Assembly (NCBI GenBank): GCA_965652645.1
Contig: CBFGXE010000003.1
Coordinates: 62,001 to 126,000, forward strand
DNA length: 64,000 nt
From: ZC4RG30 sp965652645
GTDB lineage: Bacteria; Pseudomonadota; Gammaproteobacteria; Steroidobacterales; Steroidobacteraceae
Direction of reading: 5' to 3'
Part shown: one piece after another, positions 51,692 through 59,441 of the stretch
Numbering within the stretch: the stretch's first letter is position 1
How the letters are laid out: every line of letters starts with the position of its first letter
Position numbers and translations under genes: made by a program
The notes under the pieces: generated by a model
The model's database searches: none
Told to the model about the DNA's origin: nothing
The model's input: the letters and a program-made list of their open reading frames with translations, nothing else

Positions 51692-53878
51692 TCAGGTGGC
51701 CAGCCGGCGCGGCATTGGCGCGCCGATGAAACTGAAACGCCGCCGCTCGGTGAACAGGCGGGTGGTGTCTGCCACGGACAGCGGTCTGGCGATGACGAAT
51801 CCCTGCGCCTCGTTGCAGCCGTGCCGGCGCAGGAAGGCCAGCTGCCGCGCGTTCTCCACGCCCTCGGCCACCACGCGCAGGTCCAGGTTGCGCGCCAGGC
51901 CGATGATGGCGGCCACGATGCGCGAGTTGTTCGCGTCATCGAGCATGTCGCGGATGAATTCGTGGTCGATCTTCAGCGCGTCCAGCGGGAACTTCTTCAG
52001 GTAGTGCATGCTGGAGTAGCCGGTGCCGAAGTCATCCAGCACCAGGCGGATGCCCTGCGCCTTGATGCAGCGGAGCATGCGCGCCGCGCCATCGGCATCG
52101 CCCATCAGCATGGCCTCGGTGAGCTCGAACTCCAGCAGCCGCGGGTCCACGCCGCTGGCCACGATGGGGCGCGTGAGGGCGATGTCGAGCTGGTCCTGGC
52201 GGAACTGGCGCGGCGAGACATTCACCGCCACCGGCGGCGGGGAGTATCCCGCAGCCAGCCAGCGGCGCAACTGCGTGCAGGCCATCGAGATCACGCGCTC
52301 GCCCACCGGGATGATGAGGCCGGTGTCCTCGAGCACGGGAATGAACTCGCGCGGCCCCATCTGCCGGCCATCCTGGTCGCGCCAGCGCAGCAGCGCCTCC
52401 AGGCCGCAGATCTCGCCGCTGCGCAGGTCGACCTTGGGCTGGTACTCCAGGTGGAACTCATCGCGCTCCAGCGCGTCACGCAGCCGGTTCTCCAGCAGCA
52501 CGCGCGCCTGCGCGCGCTCCTGCAGCTGCGGCAGGTAGAACTGGTAGCCGTTGCGGCCGGACTGCTTGGCGCGGTACATGGCCATGTCGGCGTTCTTCAG
52601 CAGCACTTCCGGCTCCACGCCATCGGCCGGATACAGGCTGATGCCCACGCTGCCGGAAACGTAGACCGTGTGGCCATGGATGGAGAACGGCGTGGCCAGC
52701 GCGGTGGTGATCTTCCTGCCGACCACCGCGGCATCCTCGGCATGCGCCAGCTGCGGCAGCACCAGCGCGAATTCATCGCCCGACAGGCGCCCGATGGTAT
52801 CGCCGAGGCGCACCGTGGCTTTCAGGCGCGCGGCGATCTGCACCAGCAGCTCGTCTCCCACCGCGTGGCCCAGCGTGTCGTTCACCGACTTGAAGCGGTC
52901 GACGTCCACGAACAGCACCGCCACGGGCGAATGGTCGCGCGCGGCCGCACCGATGGCATGCGCCAGGCGGTCCAGGTAGAGCGTGCGGTTCGGCAGCCCG
53001 GTCAGCGCGTCGAACTGCGCCATGTAGGCCAGGCGATCCTCGGCCGACTTGCGCTGCAGGTAGGCCGACACGATGCCGGCCAGCGTCTGCAGGAAGGCGC
53101 GGTCGTCATCGTTGGCCTTCTCCTCCGCCCCCAGCCACACGCTCAGCGTACCGTGGATGCCTTCGCTGTCGGTGATCTGCACCTCGAGGTCCGGTGGAAG
53201 ATCGGTGCCCTGCTCCCAGCCGAAGCCGGCAGCCTGGGTGAGGTCGCGCGTGCCGTCCGCCTTCATCAGCAGTCGGCAGCGTCCGGCCTGCAGCCCCTCG
53301 CGCACCGTTTCCACCACCCGTTCCGCCAGCACCCCGGGTTCGGGCTGCGAGAGCACGAACTGGCCGAAGTGCGCCAGGACCGCATTCTGCGCAGCGCTGC
53401 GGCGCTGGATCTGCCCCGTGGCCTGCAGGTTCTCCAGGTCGCGCTCCACCTGCCGCTGGCCGGTGACGTCCTCGCACACCACCAGGCAGCCGGGCGCACC
53501 GCCGGGCAATACGGTGATGCGCGCGGACAGGAATTGCTCGCCGGCGGCGAACTCGCAGGTGGCCGGCGGCGGGACTGCGCTGCGGGCCGCGGCCTGCAGC
53601 ATGACATCCAGCTCCCTTCCCAGCCGGTGCAAACCCTCGGCGGAGGAGAGGCTGCACACTGCGAGGAAGCCGATCTCGCGCCGGGCGAAATCGCGCAGCA
53701 ACGCATTACCGGTGGCCATGTCCTGCCATGCGGCATTGCTGGCCATGATGCTGCCGTCGGCAGCCACGAAACAGGCGGGCAGCGGCAGGGCTTCGAGCAG
53801 GGTGCCGTCAAGGGTGGCCGGCGCAACCGTTGCCGGGCGCGACCTCGCCGCAGTTTTTGACAATTTCCCGGATCCCAT
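51692..53878 (-). CDS. PAS-GAF-GGDEF-EAL cyclic-di-GMP enzyme
   Basis: A 728-residue soluble protein: a PAS-like domain (about 20-150), a GAF-like domain (about 175-290), GGDEF (about 305-460, signature LSGDEFALVL) and EAL (about 475-715, EALLRW, with DDFGTGYSS). SGDEF is an accepted variant of GGDEF, so both cyclase and phosphodiesterase activity are possible. ATG 53878 is used; a GTG at 53932, overlapping the stop of an upstream small ORF, would add 18 residues. Senses an unknown cytoplasmic signal. Confidence 0.92.
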   Translation of the reverse strand: MGSGKLSKTAARSRPATVAPATLDGTLLEALPLPACFVAADGSIMASNAAWQDMATGNALLRDFARREIGFLAVCSLSSAEGLHRLGRELDVMLQAAARSAVPPPATCEFAAGEQFLSARITVLPGGAPGCLVVCEDVTGQRQVERDLENLQATGQIQRRSAAQNAVLAHFGQFVLSQPEPGVLAERVVETVREGLQAGRCRLLMKADGTRDLTQAAGFGWEQGTDLPPDLEVQITDSEGIHGTLSVWLGAEEKANDDDRAFLQTLAGIVSAYLQRKSAEDRLAYMAQFDALTGLPNRTLYLDRLAHAIGAAARDHSPVAVLFVDVDRFKSVNDTLGHAVGDELLVQIAARLKATVRLGDTIGRLSGDEFALVLPQLAHAEDAAVVGRKITTALATPFSIHGHTVYVSGSVGISLYPADGVEPEVLLKNADMAMYRAKQSGRNGYQFYLPQLQERAQARVLLENRLRDALERDEFHLEYQPKVDLRSGEICGLEALLRWRDQDGRQMGPREFIPVLEDTGLIIPVGERVISMACTQLRRWLAAGYSPPPVAVNVSPRQFRQDQLDIALTRPIVASGVDPRLLEFELTEAMLMGDADGAARMLRCIKAQGIRLVLDDFGTGYSSMHYLKKFPLDALKIDHEFIRDMLDDANNSRIVAAIIGLARNLDLRVVAEGVENARQLAFLRRHGCNEAQGFVIARPLSVADTTRLFTERRRFSFIGAPMPRRLAT

Positions 53879-53928
53879 CCGCTGCCACCAGCTGCCGTCG
53901 GCGCCCACAGGGCTGTTGCCACGTTCTG

Positions 53929-53997
53929 TCACGCAAAATGCAGGGCCAGCGGTGCCCCGTCTGCCTGAATGTGACCGAACTGTGACGTGGTTCGCAT
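53929..53997 (-). other. Putative 22-residue leader ORF before the GGDEF/EAL gene
   Basis: MRTTSQFGHIQADGAPLALH... (22 residues in all) has AGGA 8 bases before its ATG. Its TGA overlaps an in-frame GTG of the GGDEF/EAL gene as GTGA (53932-53929). The overlap suggests translational coupling, like the leader ahead of the kinase at 2707. Confidence 0.3.
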
Positions 53998-54019
53998 GAA
54001 TGCTTCCTGCGCAATGAAA

Positions 54020-54057
54020 GCCGGGCCCGATGGTGCGAATAACCTGCCGGGCCCGGC
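54020..54057. repeat. 10-bp GC inverted repeat in the GGDEF/EAL leader region
   Basis: Arms GCCGGGCCCG (54020-54029) and CGGGCCCGGC (54048-54057) flank an 18-base loop. On the minus strand it follows the zinc-ribbon gene by 113 bases and is followed by TTTC, so it may end that transcript or structure the GGDEF leader. The 292 bases 53879-54170 otherwise hold only the small ORF. Confidence 0.4.
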
Positions 54058-54170
54058 ATGTGGCGGGTGAAAGCCACCACGGGTGAAAGCATGCGCGGCC
54101 GGGCCCCGGCGCGGCATCGCCGTGCGCCACTGGCTGCTGCGGGAAGTTTCCTACGGGTGGGGAATCCGGC

Positions 54171-54392
54171 CTATTCCGGCAGTACGGTGGCCTGGAAGCT
54201 GTGGTGCCGCGGGCATTCCCAGATCTGGCGGCCGGACACCAGGTGCAGTTCCTGCTGCCGTGCGTCCGCGCGGCACATGGGGCACATCAGGCGACCGCTG
54301 GCATCCTGCGGCACCGGTTCGATGTAGCCGGCCGCGTCCTTCCAGCGGTAGCGCGCCACGTCGATCTGGCCGTACATGTCTGCGGAGCCCAT
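54171..54392 (-). CDS. Zinc-ribbon microprotein (73 aa)
   Basis: Starts MGSADMYGQIDVARYRW. CPMC (RLMCPMCRAD, near residue 37) and CPRHH (IWECPRHHSF, near residue 61) form a plausible CxxC-CxxH zinc ribbon, with short beta-strands between. I do not recognise the family. The start is supported by TATACT exactly 6 bases upstream and no ribosome binding site. It lies 61 bases downstream of tRNA-Phe on the same strand. Role unknown; such ribbons often bind nucleic acid or RNA polymerase. Confidence 0.65.
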   Translation of the reverse strand: MGSADMYGQIDVARYRWKDAAGYIEPVPQDASGRLMCPMCRADARQQELHLVSGRQIWECPRHHSFQATVLPE

Positions 54393-54398
54393 GGAAAG

Positions 54399-54404
54399 AG
54401 TATA
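54399..54404 (-). promoter_or_regulatory. -10 element TATACT of the zinc-ribbon gene
   Basis: TATACT on the minus strand (5 of 6 consensus bases) ends exactly 6 bases before the ATG at 54392; a leaderless mRNA is predicted. Confidence 0.55.
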
Positions 54405-54453
54405 GGGCCCGTCGCAGGGTGATCCCCAGAGGCGAAGTCCTACAGGAAGGGAG

Positions 54454-54529
54454 TGGTGCCCAGGGCCGGAATCGAACCAGCGACACGCGGATTTTCAATC
54501 CGCTGCTCTACCAACTGAGCTACCTGGGC
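54454..54529 (-). tRNA. tRNA-Phe (GAA)
   Basis: A 76-nt tRNA on the minus strand. The acceptor arm starts GCCCAGG and ends CCTGGGC-A-CCA, so CCA is encoded. The D-arm has AGCTCAGTTGGTAGAGC, the anticodon stem is GCGGA/TCCGC with loop TTGAAAA (anticodon GAA), and the T-arm carries GGTTCGATTCC. All four stems pair. A sigma-70 promoter precedes it. Confidence 0.97.
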
Positions 54530-54567
54530 ATCAGGCCCTGGCCGCCGGGAGGCGATCAGGGCCGCGT

Positions 54568-54597
54568 ATTAGACCGGTGCGACCTTCGGGGCGTCAA
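54568..54597 (-). promoter_or_regulatory. Sigma-70 promoter of tRNA-Phe
   Basis: TTGACG (54597-54592) and TCTAAT (54573-54568), spaced 18 bases, match the consensus closely. The next bases, ACGCGGCCC, form a GC-rich discriminator typical of stringently controlled stable-RNA promoters. The predicted start is about 30 bases before the tRNA. Confidence 0.75.
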
Positions 54598-54610
54598 GGT
54601 GGTGGCGCAT

Positions 54611-54883
54611 TCAGGTGCCCGGCGCCTGGAATTCCTGCGGTTTTTCAGACCCGCCGCCGAAAAAATACTTTTCCATCTCCCCCTCCAGGAACTTTCGCGC
54701 CTTGGGATCGACGGGGGTGAGGCGGTATTCGTTGATCAGCATGGTCTGGTGGCGCACCCAGCCAGCCCAGGCCTCCTTCGACACCTGCTCGAAGATGCGC
54801 TGGCCCAGCGGGCCCGGGTAGGGCGGCCGGTCCAGGCCCGGCGCCTCCTTGTCGAGCAGGATGCAGTGCACGGTTCGGGTCAT
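54611..54883 (-). CDS. yggX: Fe(2+)-trafficking protein YggX
   Basis: A 90-residue YggX protein, an iron-sulfur-protecting factor: VHCILLDKEAPGLDRPPYPG (residues 5-24, conserved Cys at 7), WVRHQTMLINEYRLTP and ARKFLEGEMEKYFFGG. Its start overlaps the mutY stop by 4 bases, the same order as in E. coli and relatives. MutY carries a [4Fe-4S] cluster, which fits co-expression. Confidence 0.96.
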   Translation of the reverse strand: MTRTVHCILLDKEAPGLDRPPYPGPLGQRIFEQVSKEAWAGWVRHQTMLINEYRLTPVDPKARKFLEGEMEKYFFGGGSEKPQEFQAPGT

Positions 54884-55911
54884 GGCGGGGGATTCTTCAG
54901 GAGTTGGGCCACGGGGGCCGGCAGGCCGATCGCGGCGGGACGCGCGGGGTTATACCACAGGCTGTCGCCGCCCTCGTTCCCACCCCGCGGCTCCACCCGC
55001 ACCCACAGCGGGTGGATCAACAGGTCGAAGTGCGTGAATACATGCAGCAGGGGTTCGCCCTGCCGCGGCGCGCCGTGGGGACCCGCGCCGGCCAGCGCCT
55101 CCTCCAGCGAGTTGAATTCCGGCGGCGACCACAGCCCGCCCCACACGCCGCTGGCGGCACGCCGCACCAGGCGCACGCCGCCCCCGGCATCCTGCGCGAA
55201 CAGCATCCACGCTTCACGCTGCCGGCGGCGCAGCGGCTTGCGCGGCGCGGGGAACTCATGCTCCCGCCCCGCCTGGTGGGCCGCGCAGCGCCCCGCCAGT
55301 GGACACTCGCCGCAGCGGGGATTGCGGCGGGTGCAGACCGTGGCGCCGAGGTCCATGATGGCCTGCGTGTATTGCGCCACGCGCGACTGCGGCGTAAGCA
55401 GCGTGGCAAGGCGCCACAATTCCTCCTCGAAGGCGCGCTCGCCCGTGCGGCCCGCCACGGCAAAGAGCCGCGACAGCACCCGGCGCACGTTGCCATCCAT
55501 GATGGGATGCGGCTGGTCGAGCGAGAGCGCGAGGATTGCGCCGGCCGTGGAACGCCCCACGCCGGGCAGCGAGGCCACGTTGTCGAAATCGGCGGGAAAC
55601 ACGCCGCCATGCATGTCGCGGATATGCTCCGCCGCGCGCTTCAGGTTGCGCGCGCGCGCGTAATAGCCCAGGCCCGCCCAGTGATGCAGCACTTCATCCA
55701 GCGGCGCGTCCGCAAGCGCCTGCACACCGGGGAAACGCGCCATGAAGCGCTCGAAATAGGGAATCACCGCGGCGACCTGCGTCTGCTGCAGCATCACCTC
55801 CGAGACCCACACGCGATAGGAAGAGCGGTCCTGCTGCCAGGGCAGGTCGTGGCGGCCATGGTGGTCGTGCCAGTCGAGCAGCGCCGGTGCAATGGGCGCG
55901 GGATCACTCAC
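54880..55911 (-). CDS. mutY: A/G-specific adenine DNA glycosylase MutY
   Basis: A 343-residue glycosylase that removes adenine opposite 8-oxoguanine. WVSEVMLQQTQVAAVIPYFERF (catalytic Glu near residue 36; given in two pieces WVSEVMLQQTQ and VIPYFERF), helix-hairpin-helix LPGVGRSTAGAI (near 115) with MDGNVRRVLSRL, and four [4Fe-4S] cysteines in CTRRNPRCGECPLAGRC (about 192-208). The C-terminal Nudix-like domain recognises 8-oxoG. The start is GTG, 12 bases after the regulator gene, so RR-mutY-yggX form one unit. Confidence 0.95.
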   Translation of the reverse strand: MSDPAPIAPALLDWHDHHGRHDLPWQQDRSSYRVWVSEVMLQQTQVAAVIPYFERFMARFPGVQALADAPLDEVLHHWAGLGYYARARNLKRAAEHIRDMHGGVFPADFDNVASLPGVGRSTAGAILALSLDQPHPIMDGNVRRVLSRLFAVAGRTGERAFEEELWRLATLLTPQSRVAQYTQAIMDLGATVCTRRNPRCGECPLAGRCAAHQAGREHEFPAPRKPLRRRQREAWMLFAQDAGGGVRLVRRAASGVWGGLWSPPEFNSLEEALAGAGPHGAPRQGEPLLHVFTHFDLLIHPLWVRVEPRGGNEGGDSLWYNPARPAAIGLPAPVAQLLKNPPP

Positions 55912-55923
55912 CGGCGGCCGGTG

Positions 55924-56580
55924 TCAGCCGCTCGCGCCATGCCACTTGATGGCGTATTGCACCAGTTGGGCATTGGTGTCGAGCGCAAGCTTGCGCTTGA
56001 TGGTGAGGCGGTGGGTCTCCACCGTCTTCACCGACAGCGACAGGTTGTCGGCAATCTCGCGCGTGCCCAGGCCCTGGCCGATCAGGCTGATCACCTGCAG
56101 CTCGCGGGCCGAGAGGCGCGACGCCGAGTCGCCCTCCTCCGCATCACGCGAGGCCAGCGTCTGCTTCAGGGTCTCGCTGATGAAACGCTCGCCGCGCAGC
56201 ACGGCACGCAGCGCGGTGATGAGCTGCTCGGTGGCCGCCTGCTTCATGATGTAGCCGGAGGCGCCCTGGGAGATCAGCCGCTCGGCATAGACCGCCTCGT
56301 CGTGCATGGACAGCACCAGGATGCGGATGTCGGGAAAATGCGCGTGCACGTCGCGCACCACGTTGAAGCCGTCGCCCTGGTCGAGCGAAAGGTCGACCAC
56401 CAGCGCATCGGGCTTGAGTTCGCGCACCAGCTTGCGGGCCTCCTGCTCGCTGTGCGCCTCGCCGCAGACCGTGAGGTCTGGCTGGGCGTTGATCATCAGC
56501 TTGATGCCCTGGCGTACCACCGGGTGGTCATCCACCACCATCACACGCCGCACATCCTTCTGCGTCACGTTCTGTGTCAT
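55924..56580 (-). CDS. NarL/FixJ-family response regulator (orphan)
   Basis: A 218-residue regulator. Receiver: MVVDDHPVVRQG with Asp pair, phosphoacceptor Asp in ALVVDLSLDQGDG (near 62), Lys in YIMKQA. The LuxR-type helix-turn-helix is at about 150-210 (LSARELQVISLIGQGLG, TREIADNLSLSVKTVETHR). No kinase gene is adjacent; its partner must be elsewhere. It resembles UvrY/GacA in layout. AGGG is 5 bases before the ATG. First gene of the mutY-yggX unit. Confidence 0.93.
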   Translation of the reverse strand: MTQNVTQKDVRRVMVVDDHPVVRQGIKLMINAQPDLTVCGEAHSEQEARKLVRELKPDALVVDLSLDQGDGFNVVRDVHAHFPDIRILVLSMHDEAVYAERLISQGASGYIMKQAATEQLITALRAVLRGERFISETLKQTLASRDAEEGDSASRLSARELQVISLIGQGLGTREIADNLSLSVKTVETHRLTIKRKLALDTNAQLVQYAIKWHGASG

Positions 56581-56726
56581 TGGCCCTGGTCCGTCCTGCC
56601 GGGCGCGGCCACGCAATGCGCGCGCCGTCTCCCTGCGCTCATTCTATCGGAACACGGGGACCTTATACCGCGTGCGCGGTGTTGGCCAGTTCACAGAATC
56701 CCGGGACAGGCCGGGCATGCCATGCG

Positions 56727-56756
56727 GGCCGCCCGCTGCATAGACAGCGGACGGCC
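56727..56756 (-). terminator. Hairpin downstream of the MetF-like gene
   Basis: GGCCG-T-CCGCTG / CAGCGG-G-CGGCC on the minus strand (11 pairs with one opposed pair, 6-base loop) lies about 28 bases after the stop. There is no T-tract, so rho-independent termination is not certain. The rest of 56581-56784 shows nothing else recognisable. Confidence 0.4.
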
Positions 56757-56784
56757 GGATGGCGGTGGCGCGCAGGCGCCGCGC

Positions 56785-57690
56785 TCAGAGCTGGACGGTG
56801 AAGTCGCCGTCCTTCGGGTTGATCTCGAAGCGGCCGTTCTGCACGGCCGAGACCCACCTGGTGGTCTTCAGGAAGCCGCCGAAGGCGAACAGGTGCACGC
56901 TCTCGAAGTTCGAACCGGTGTCGTTGGCCGCGGCCAGCTTCGTGACCACCTCTTCCGGGCCGCTGTCCTTCAGCAGGCCGGCGATGAGGCTGGCCTTGCC
57001 GCTGGTGAGCGCACGGATCGAGGCACCGGCGCCGCAGATCTTGGCGTAGCGCAGCAGCGTCTTGATGCTGGCCGGGCCGCCGAGGCCGGGGCGGATGGTG
57101 TTGGTGATGCCATTGCCGCGCATGATCTTTTCCCACTCGATGATGGGCTCGGCCTCGAAGCACACCTGGGTGGTGAACTTCAGCTCGAAGCCCTGCTCCT
57201 TCGCGATGGCGACCTTGCGGGCCTCGAACTGGCGCTGCTGCTCCACGGTCATGTGGGCGTGGCCTTCCGGATGGCCGGCCATGTACTTGGTCTTGATGCC
57301 GGCACGGGCGAAGTGCCCGGTCTCCAGCACGCCGATGGTGGAATCGAACGCACCCTCGGGCCTGGGCATGTCGCCGGCGATCAGCAGCATCTTCTTCGCG
57401 CCGGCCACTTCGGTGAGCTTGCGCGCGATCGTGGCCACCTCTTCGGCGTCCTTGATGCGGCGGCAGGGCACGTGCGGCACGGCATTGAAGCCGGCCTCGC
57501 CCACGGCCCTGGCCGCGGCGGTGAGATCATCCCAGGTCTGGTTGGGGAACAGGGCGATGAAGATGTCCGTATTCTTCGGCACCAGGGTTGCAGCCTCGGC
57601 AAGGAACTCGGTGTCCTTGCAGGTCATCTCGATCGAGGCATTGGCGAGCAGCGCGCGGATCTGCGCACTGGTGGCGGTCGTTACGGACAT
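56785..57690 (-). CDS. Methylenetetrahydrofolate reductase-like protein
   Basis: A 301-residue MetF-like TIM-barrel flavoprotein. IEMTCKDTEFLAEAATLVPK (about 20-39) and GFNAVPHVPCRRI (about 69-81) correspond to MetF strands; MLLIAGDMPRPEGAF, the flavin block, is diagnostic. The TTQVCFEAEPIIEWE and NTIRPGLGGPAS segments match the subgroup of short MetF paralogues seen with C1/demethylation pathways, so it may not be the methionine-biosynthesis enzyme. GGAG is 11 bases before the ATG. Overlaps the preceding repeat-protein gene by 10 bases. Confidence 0.82.
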   Translation of the reverse strand: MSVTTATSAQIRALLANASIEMTCKDTEFLAEAATLVPKNTDIFIALFPNQTWDDLTAAARAVGEAGFNAVPHVPCRRIKDAEEVATIARKLTEVAGAKKMLLIAGDMPRPEGAFDSTIGVLETGHFARAGIKTKYMAGHPEGHAHMTVEQQRQFEARKVAIAKEQGFELKFTTQVCFEAEPIIEWEKIMRGNGITNTIRPGLGGPASIKTLLRYAKICGAGASIRALTSGKASLIAGLLKDSGPEEVVTKLAAANDTGSNFESVHLFAFGGFLKTTRWVSAVQNGRFEINPKDGDFTVQL

Positions 57691-59327
57691 GAGGGACGGA
57701 TCTCCTTTTTCACCTTGAAGCAGAGCAGCGCCGCGGCAAGCAGCAGCCACCCCAATGACAGCGAACCGGCGCCGGCGGCACCGCCATCCACTGGCTGCAG
57801 CAGCGGTGCCTTGACCACTACCCCAACATAGGCATTGCGCGTGATCTCCGGCGTGTTCTCGTCGCCATCGTCGGCGTCGACGCAGCTGAGCGTGAACACC
57901 GTCTCGCGAATGAGCAGGAAGTCCTGGCTGCCGGATACGGGCGCCTCATCCTTCCAGTCGCCACTGCCACCGGTCTTGGTGCAGGTGGAGCCCGCCGGGG
58001 CATTCCAGCTCACGGTGACGGATTCGCCGAACGTGACCTCGCGCGAGGAGACCGTCAGCTCCACCGGCAGGGAACCACCGCTGCCCTCATCAAGCCTGAT
58101 GATGGCGCCGAACCCGTTGCTGCCACTGCTGTCGGAATAGCTGACCGCGTAGAGGGTGCCGTTGGCCAGCAGCACGCCGGCGTAGGGTCCATGGCCATCG
58201 GAGAACGATCCGGTGAAGCCGTGCAACAGCGTGAACTCGCCCTCGGGCGAGATGCGCCAGGCCGTGCCGGCGTGGTAAGGCCCGCCGTAGAGCGTGGTGC
58301 CATAGAAATTGCCGGCTGCATCCTGCACCGGCGCGGCCAGGGGCGTGCTGCCACCGAAGTAGGGACCACCGAAGGCATGAACCACCGACACCTGGCCTTC
58401 CGGGCTCATGCGGAACAGGGTGCCATGCCCGAACTCACCGCCCTGGGAGGCCGTGCCGTAGAAGTTGCCGTCGGCCGAAAGCATCATGCCGGCGCGCGGA
58501 TTGGCCCCGGTGGAGTTCACCGGTATGCCATCCCTGAACTCGGCCAGCTTCGGGAAGGAGTACACGACTTCGTGGTCGCCGGCGGTGGAGATGCGGTAGA
58601 TGACACCGCGATTGTTGGCGCCCCCCACCAGCGTCGTGCCGTAGAGCTGCCCGTCGGCACCGAGGACGAGGGTGCCTTCCGGATTCTCGCCATCGGGACC
58701 GTTGAACTCGTGCAGCACGGAGAAGTCCGTGCCGTCGGGCGCAAGGCGGTAGACGGTGCCCTTGTTGAGCTTGCCGCCATTGAGCGTGGCGCCGTAGAGG
58801 TAGCCGTCGGGGCCGAAGGTCACGCCCGTGTAGGGCAGGGCCGGTTTCGGCTTGCCATCGGCAAACTTGTGAAGGATGGTGAACGTGCCATCGAGCGCCA
58901 CGCGGAACACTGTTCCCAGCACGCGCTCGCCGCCGCCGAAATACGCCGTGCCATAGAGGTTGTCGTCGGGCGCGGGGCCCTGCACCAACGGACCGAAGAT
59001 GCTCACGCCCTCGCTGCCGTTGCGGTTCAGCGCGTAGAGGGTGCTCAGCTCGTGGGAAGGCGTGAGCCGGGCGATGGCGCCGGCGCCATCGCCGCCGGTC
59101 GCGGAGCCGAAATAGATGTTGCCGTCGCGGGCCAGCAGCGGGTCGCTGCGCACCTGGCGAGGCGGATCGGGATAGTCCTCTTCATCGTAGATCGCGTACA
59201 GCGAAACGGTCGGCAGGACGTTGGCATGCTGGGTGCGCTCGGCCGTCAGGCCGGGCTGTGCCAGGAGGCCAGCCAGCGCAAGCGGAAGGAGCGCGGCGAG
59301 GCGCCGCAGGTGACGTATGAACTGCAT
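57681..59327 (-). CDS. GloVer tandem-repeat protein with GlyGly-CTERM anchor
   Basis: A 548-residue secreted protein. Signal peptide about 1-30. Residues ~70-400 contain about six repeats of the GloVer type (LYGTTLVGGANNRGVIYRIS, FYGTASQGGEFGHGTLFRMS), predicted beta-propeller. An Ig-like region follows (about 420-510). The C-terminus has GlyGly, a hydrophobic stretch (SLSLGWLLLAAALLCF) and Lys/Arg, the GlyGly-CTERM layout processed by rhombosortase and secreted by type II. ATG 59327 follows GGGA; ATG 59357 is a possible earlier start, preceded by TGCTGTAAT. Confidence 0.82.
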   Translation of the reverse strand: MQFIRHLRRLAALLPLALAGLLAQPGLTAERTQHANVLPTVSLYAIYDEEDYPDPPRQVRSDPLLARDGNIYFGSATGGDGAGAIARLTPSHELSTLYALNRNGSEGVSIFGPLVQGPAPDDNLYGTAYFGGGERVLGTVFRVALDGTFTILHKFADGKPKPALPYTGVTFGPDGYLYGATLNGGKLNKGTVYRLAPDGTDFSVLHEFNGPDGENPEGTLVLGADGQLYGTTLVGGANNRGVIYRISTAGDHEVVYSFPKLAEFRDGIPVNSTGANPRAGMMLSADGNFYGTASQGGEFGHGTLFRMSPEGQVSVVHAFGGPYFGGSTPLAAPVQDAAGNFYGTTLYGGPYHAGTAWRISPEGEFTLLHGFTGSFSDGHGPYAGVLLANGTLYAVSYSDSSGSNGFGAIIRLDEGSGGSLPVELTVSSREVTFGESVTVSWNAPAGSTCTKTGGSGDWKDEAPVSGSQDFLLIRETVFTLSCVDADDGDENTPEITRNAYVGVVVKAPLLQPVDGGAAGAGSLSLGWLLLAAALLCFKVKKEIRPSCP

Positions 59328-59441
59328 GGATTTCCCACACCCCGGGTAGCGGGTCATTACAGCACAGCCCTCGCCGCGCCGGGAAGCAGGGTGGCGGAAT
59401 CGTAAGGCTGCGGGGGTCCGGTCCCCGCCCCGCCCCAGCGG

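Noticed and set aside
50498..53860. Open frame of 1120 codons on the plus strand
   Set aside because: It runs antisense to ribA, the esterase and the GGDEF/EAL gene; low-complexity Arg/His/Gln composition and no motif.
54001..54120. Possible c-di-GMP riboswitch before the GGDEF/EAL gene
   Set aside because: I looked for the conserved GEMM core sequences and did not find them; only a simple inverted repeat is present.
54454..54529. tRNA-Phe as an integration site with flanking mobile DNA
   Set aside because: Both sides are housekeeping genes; no integrase, no direct repeat of the tRNA 3' end.
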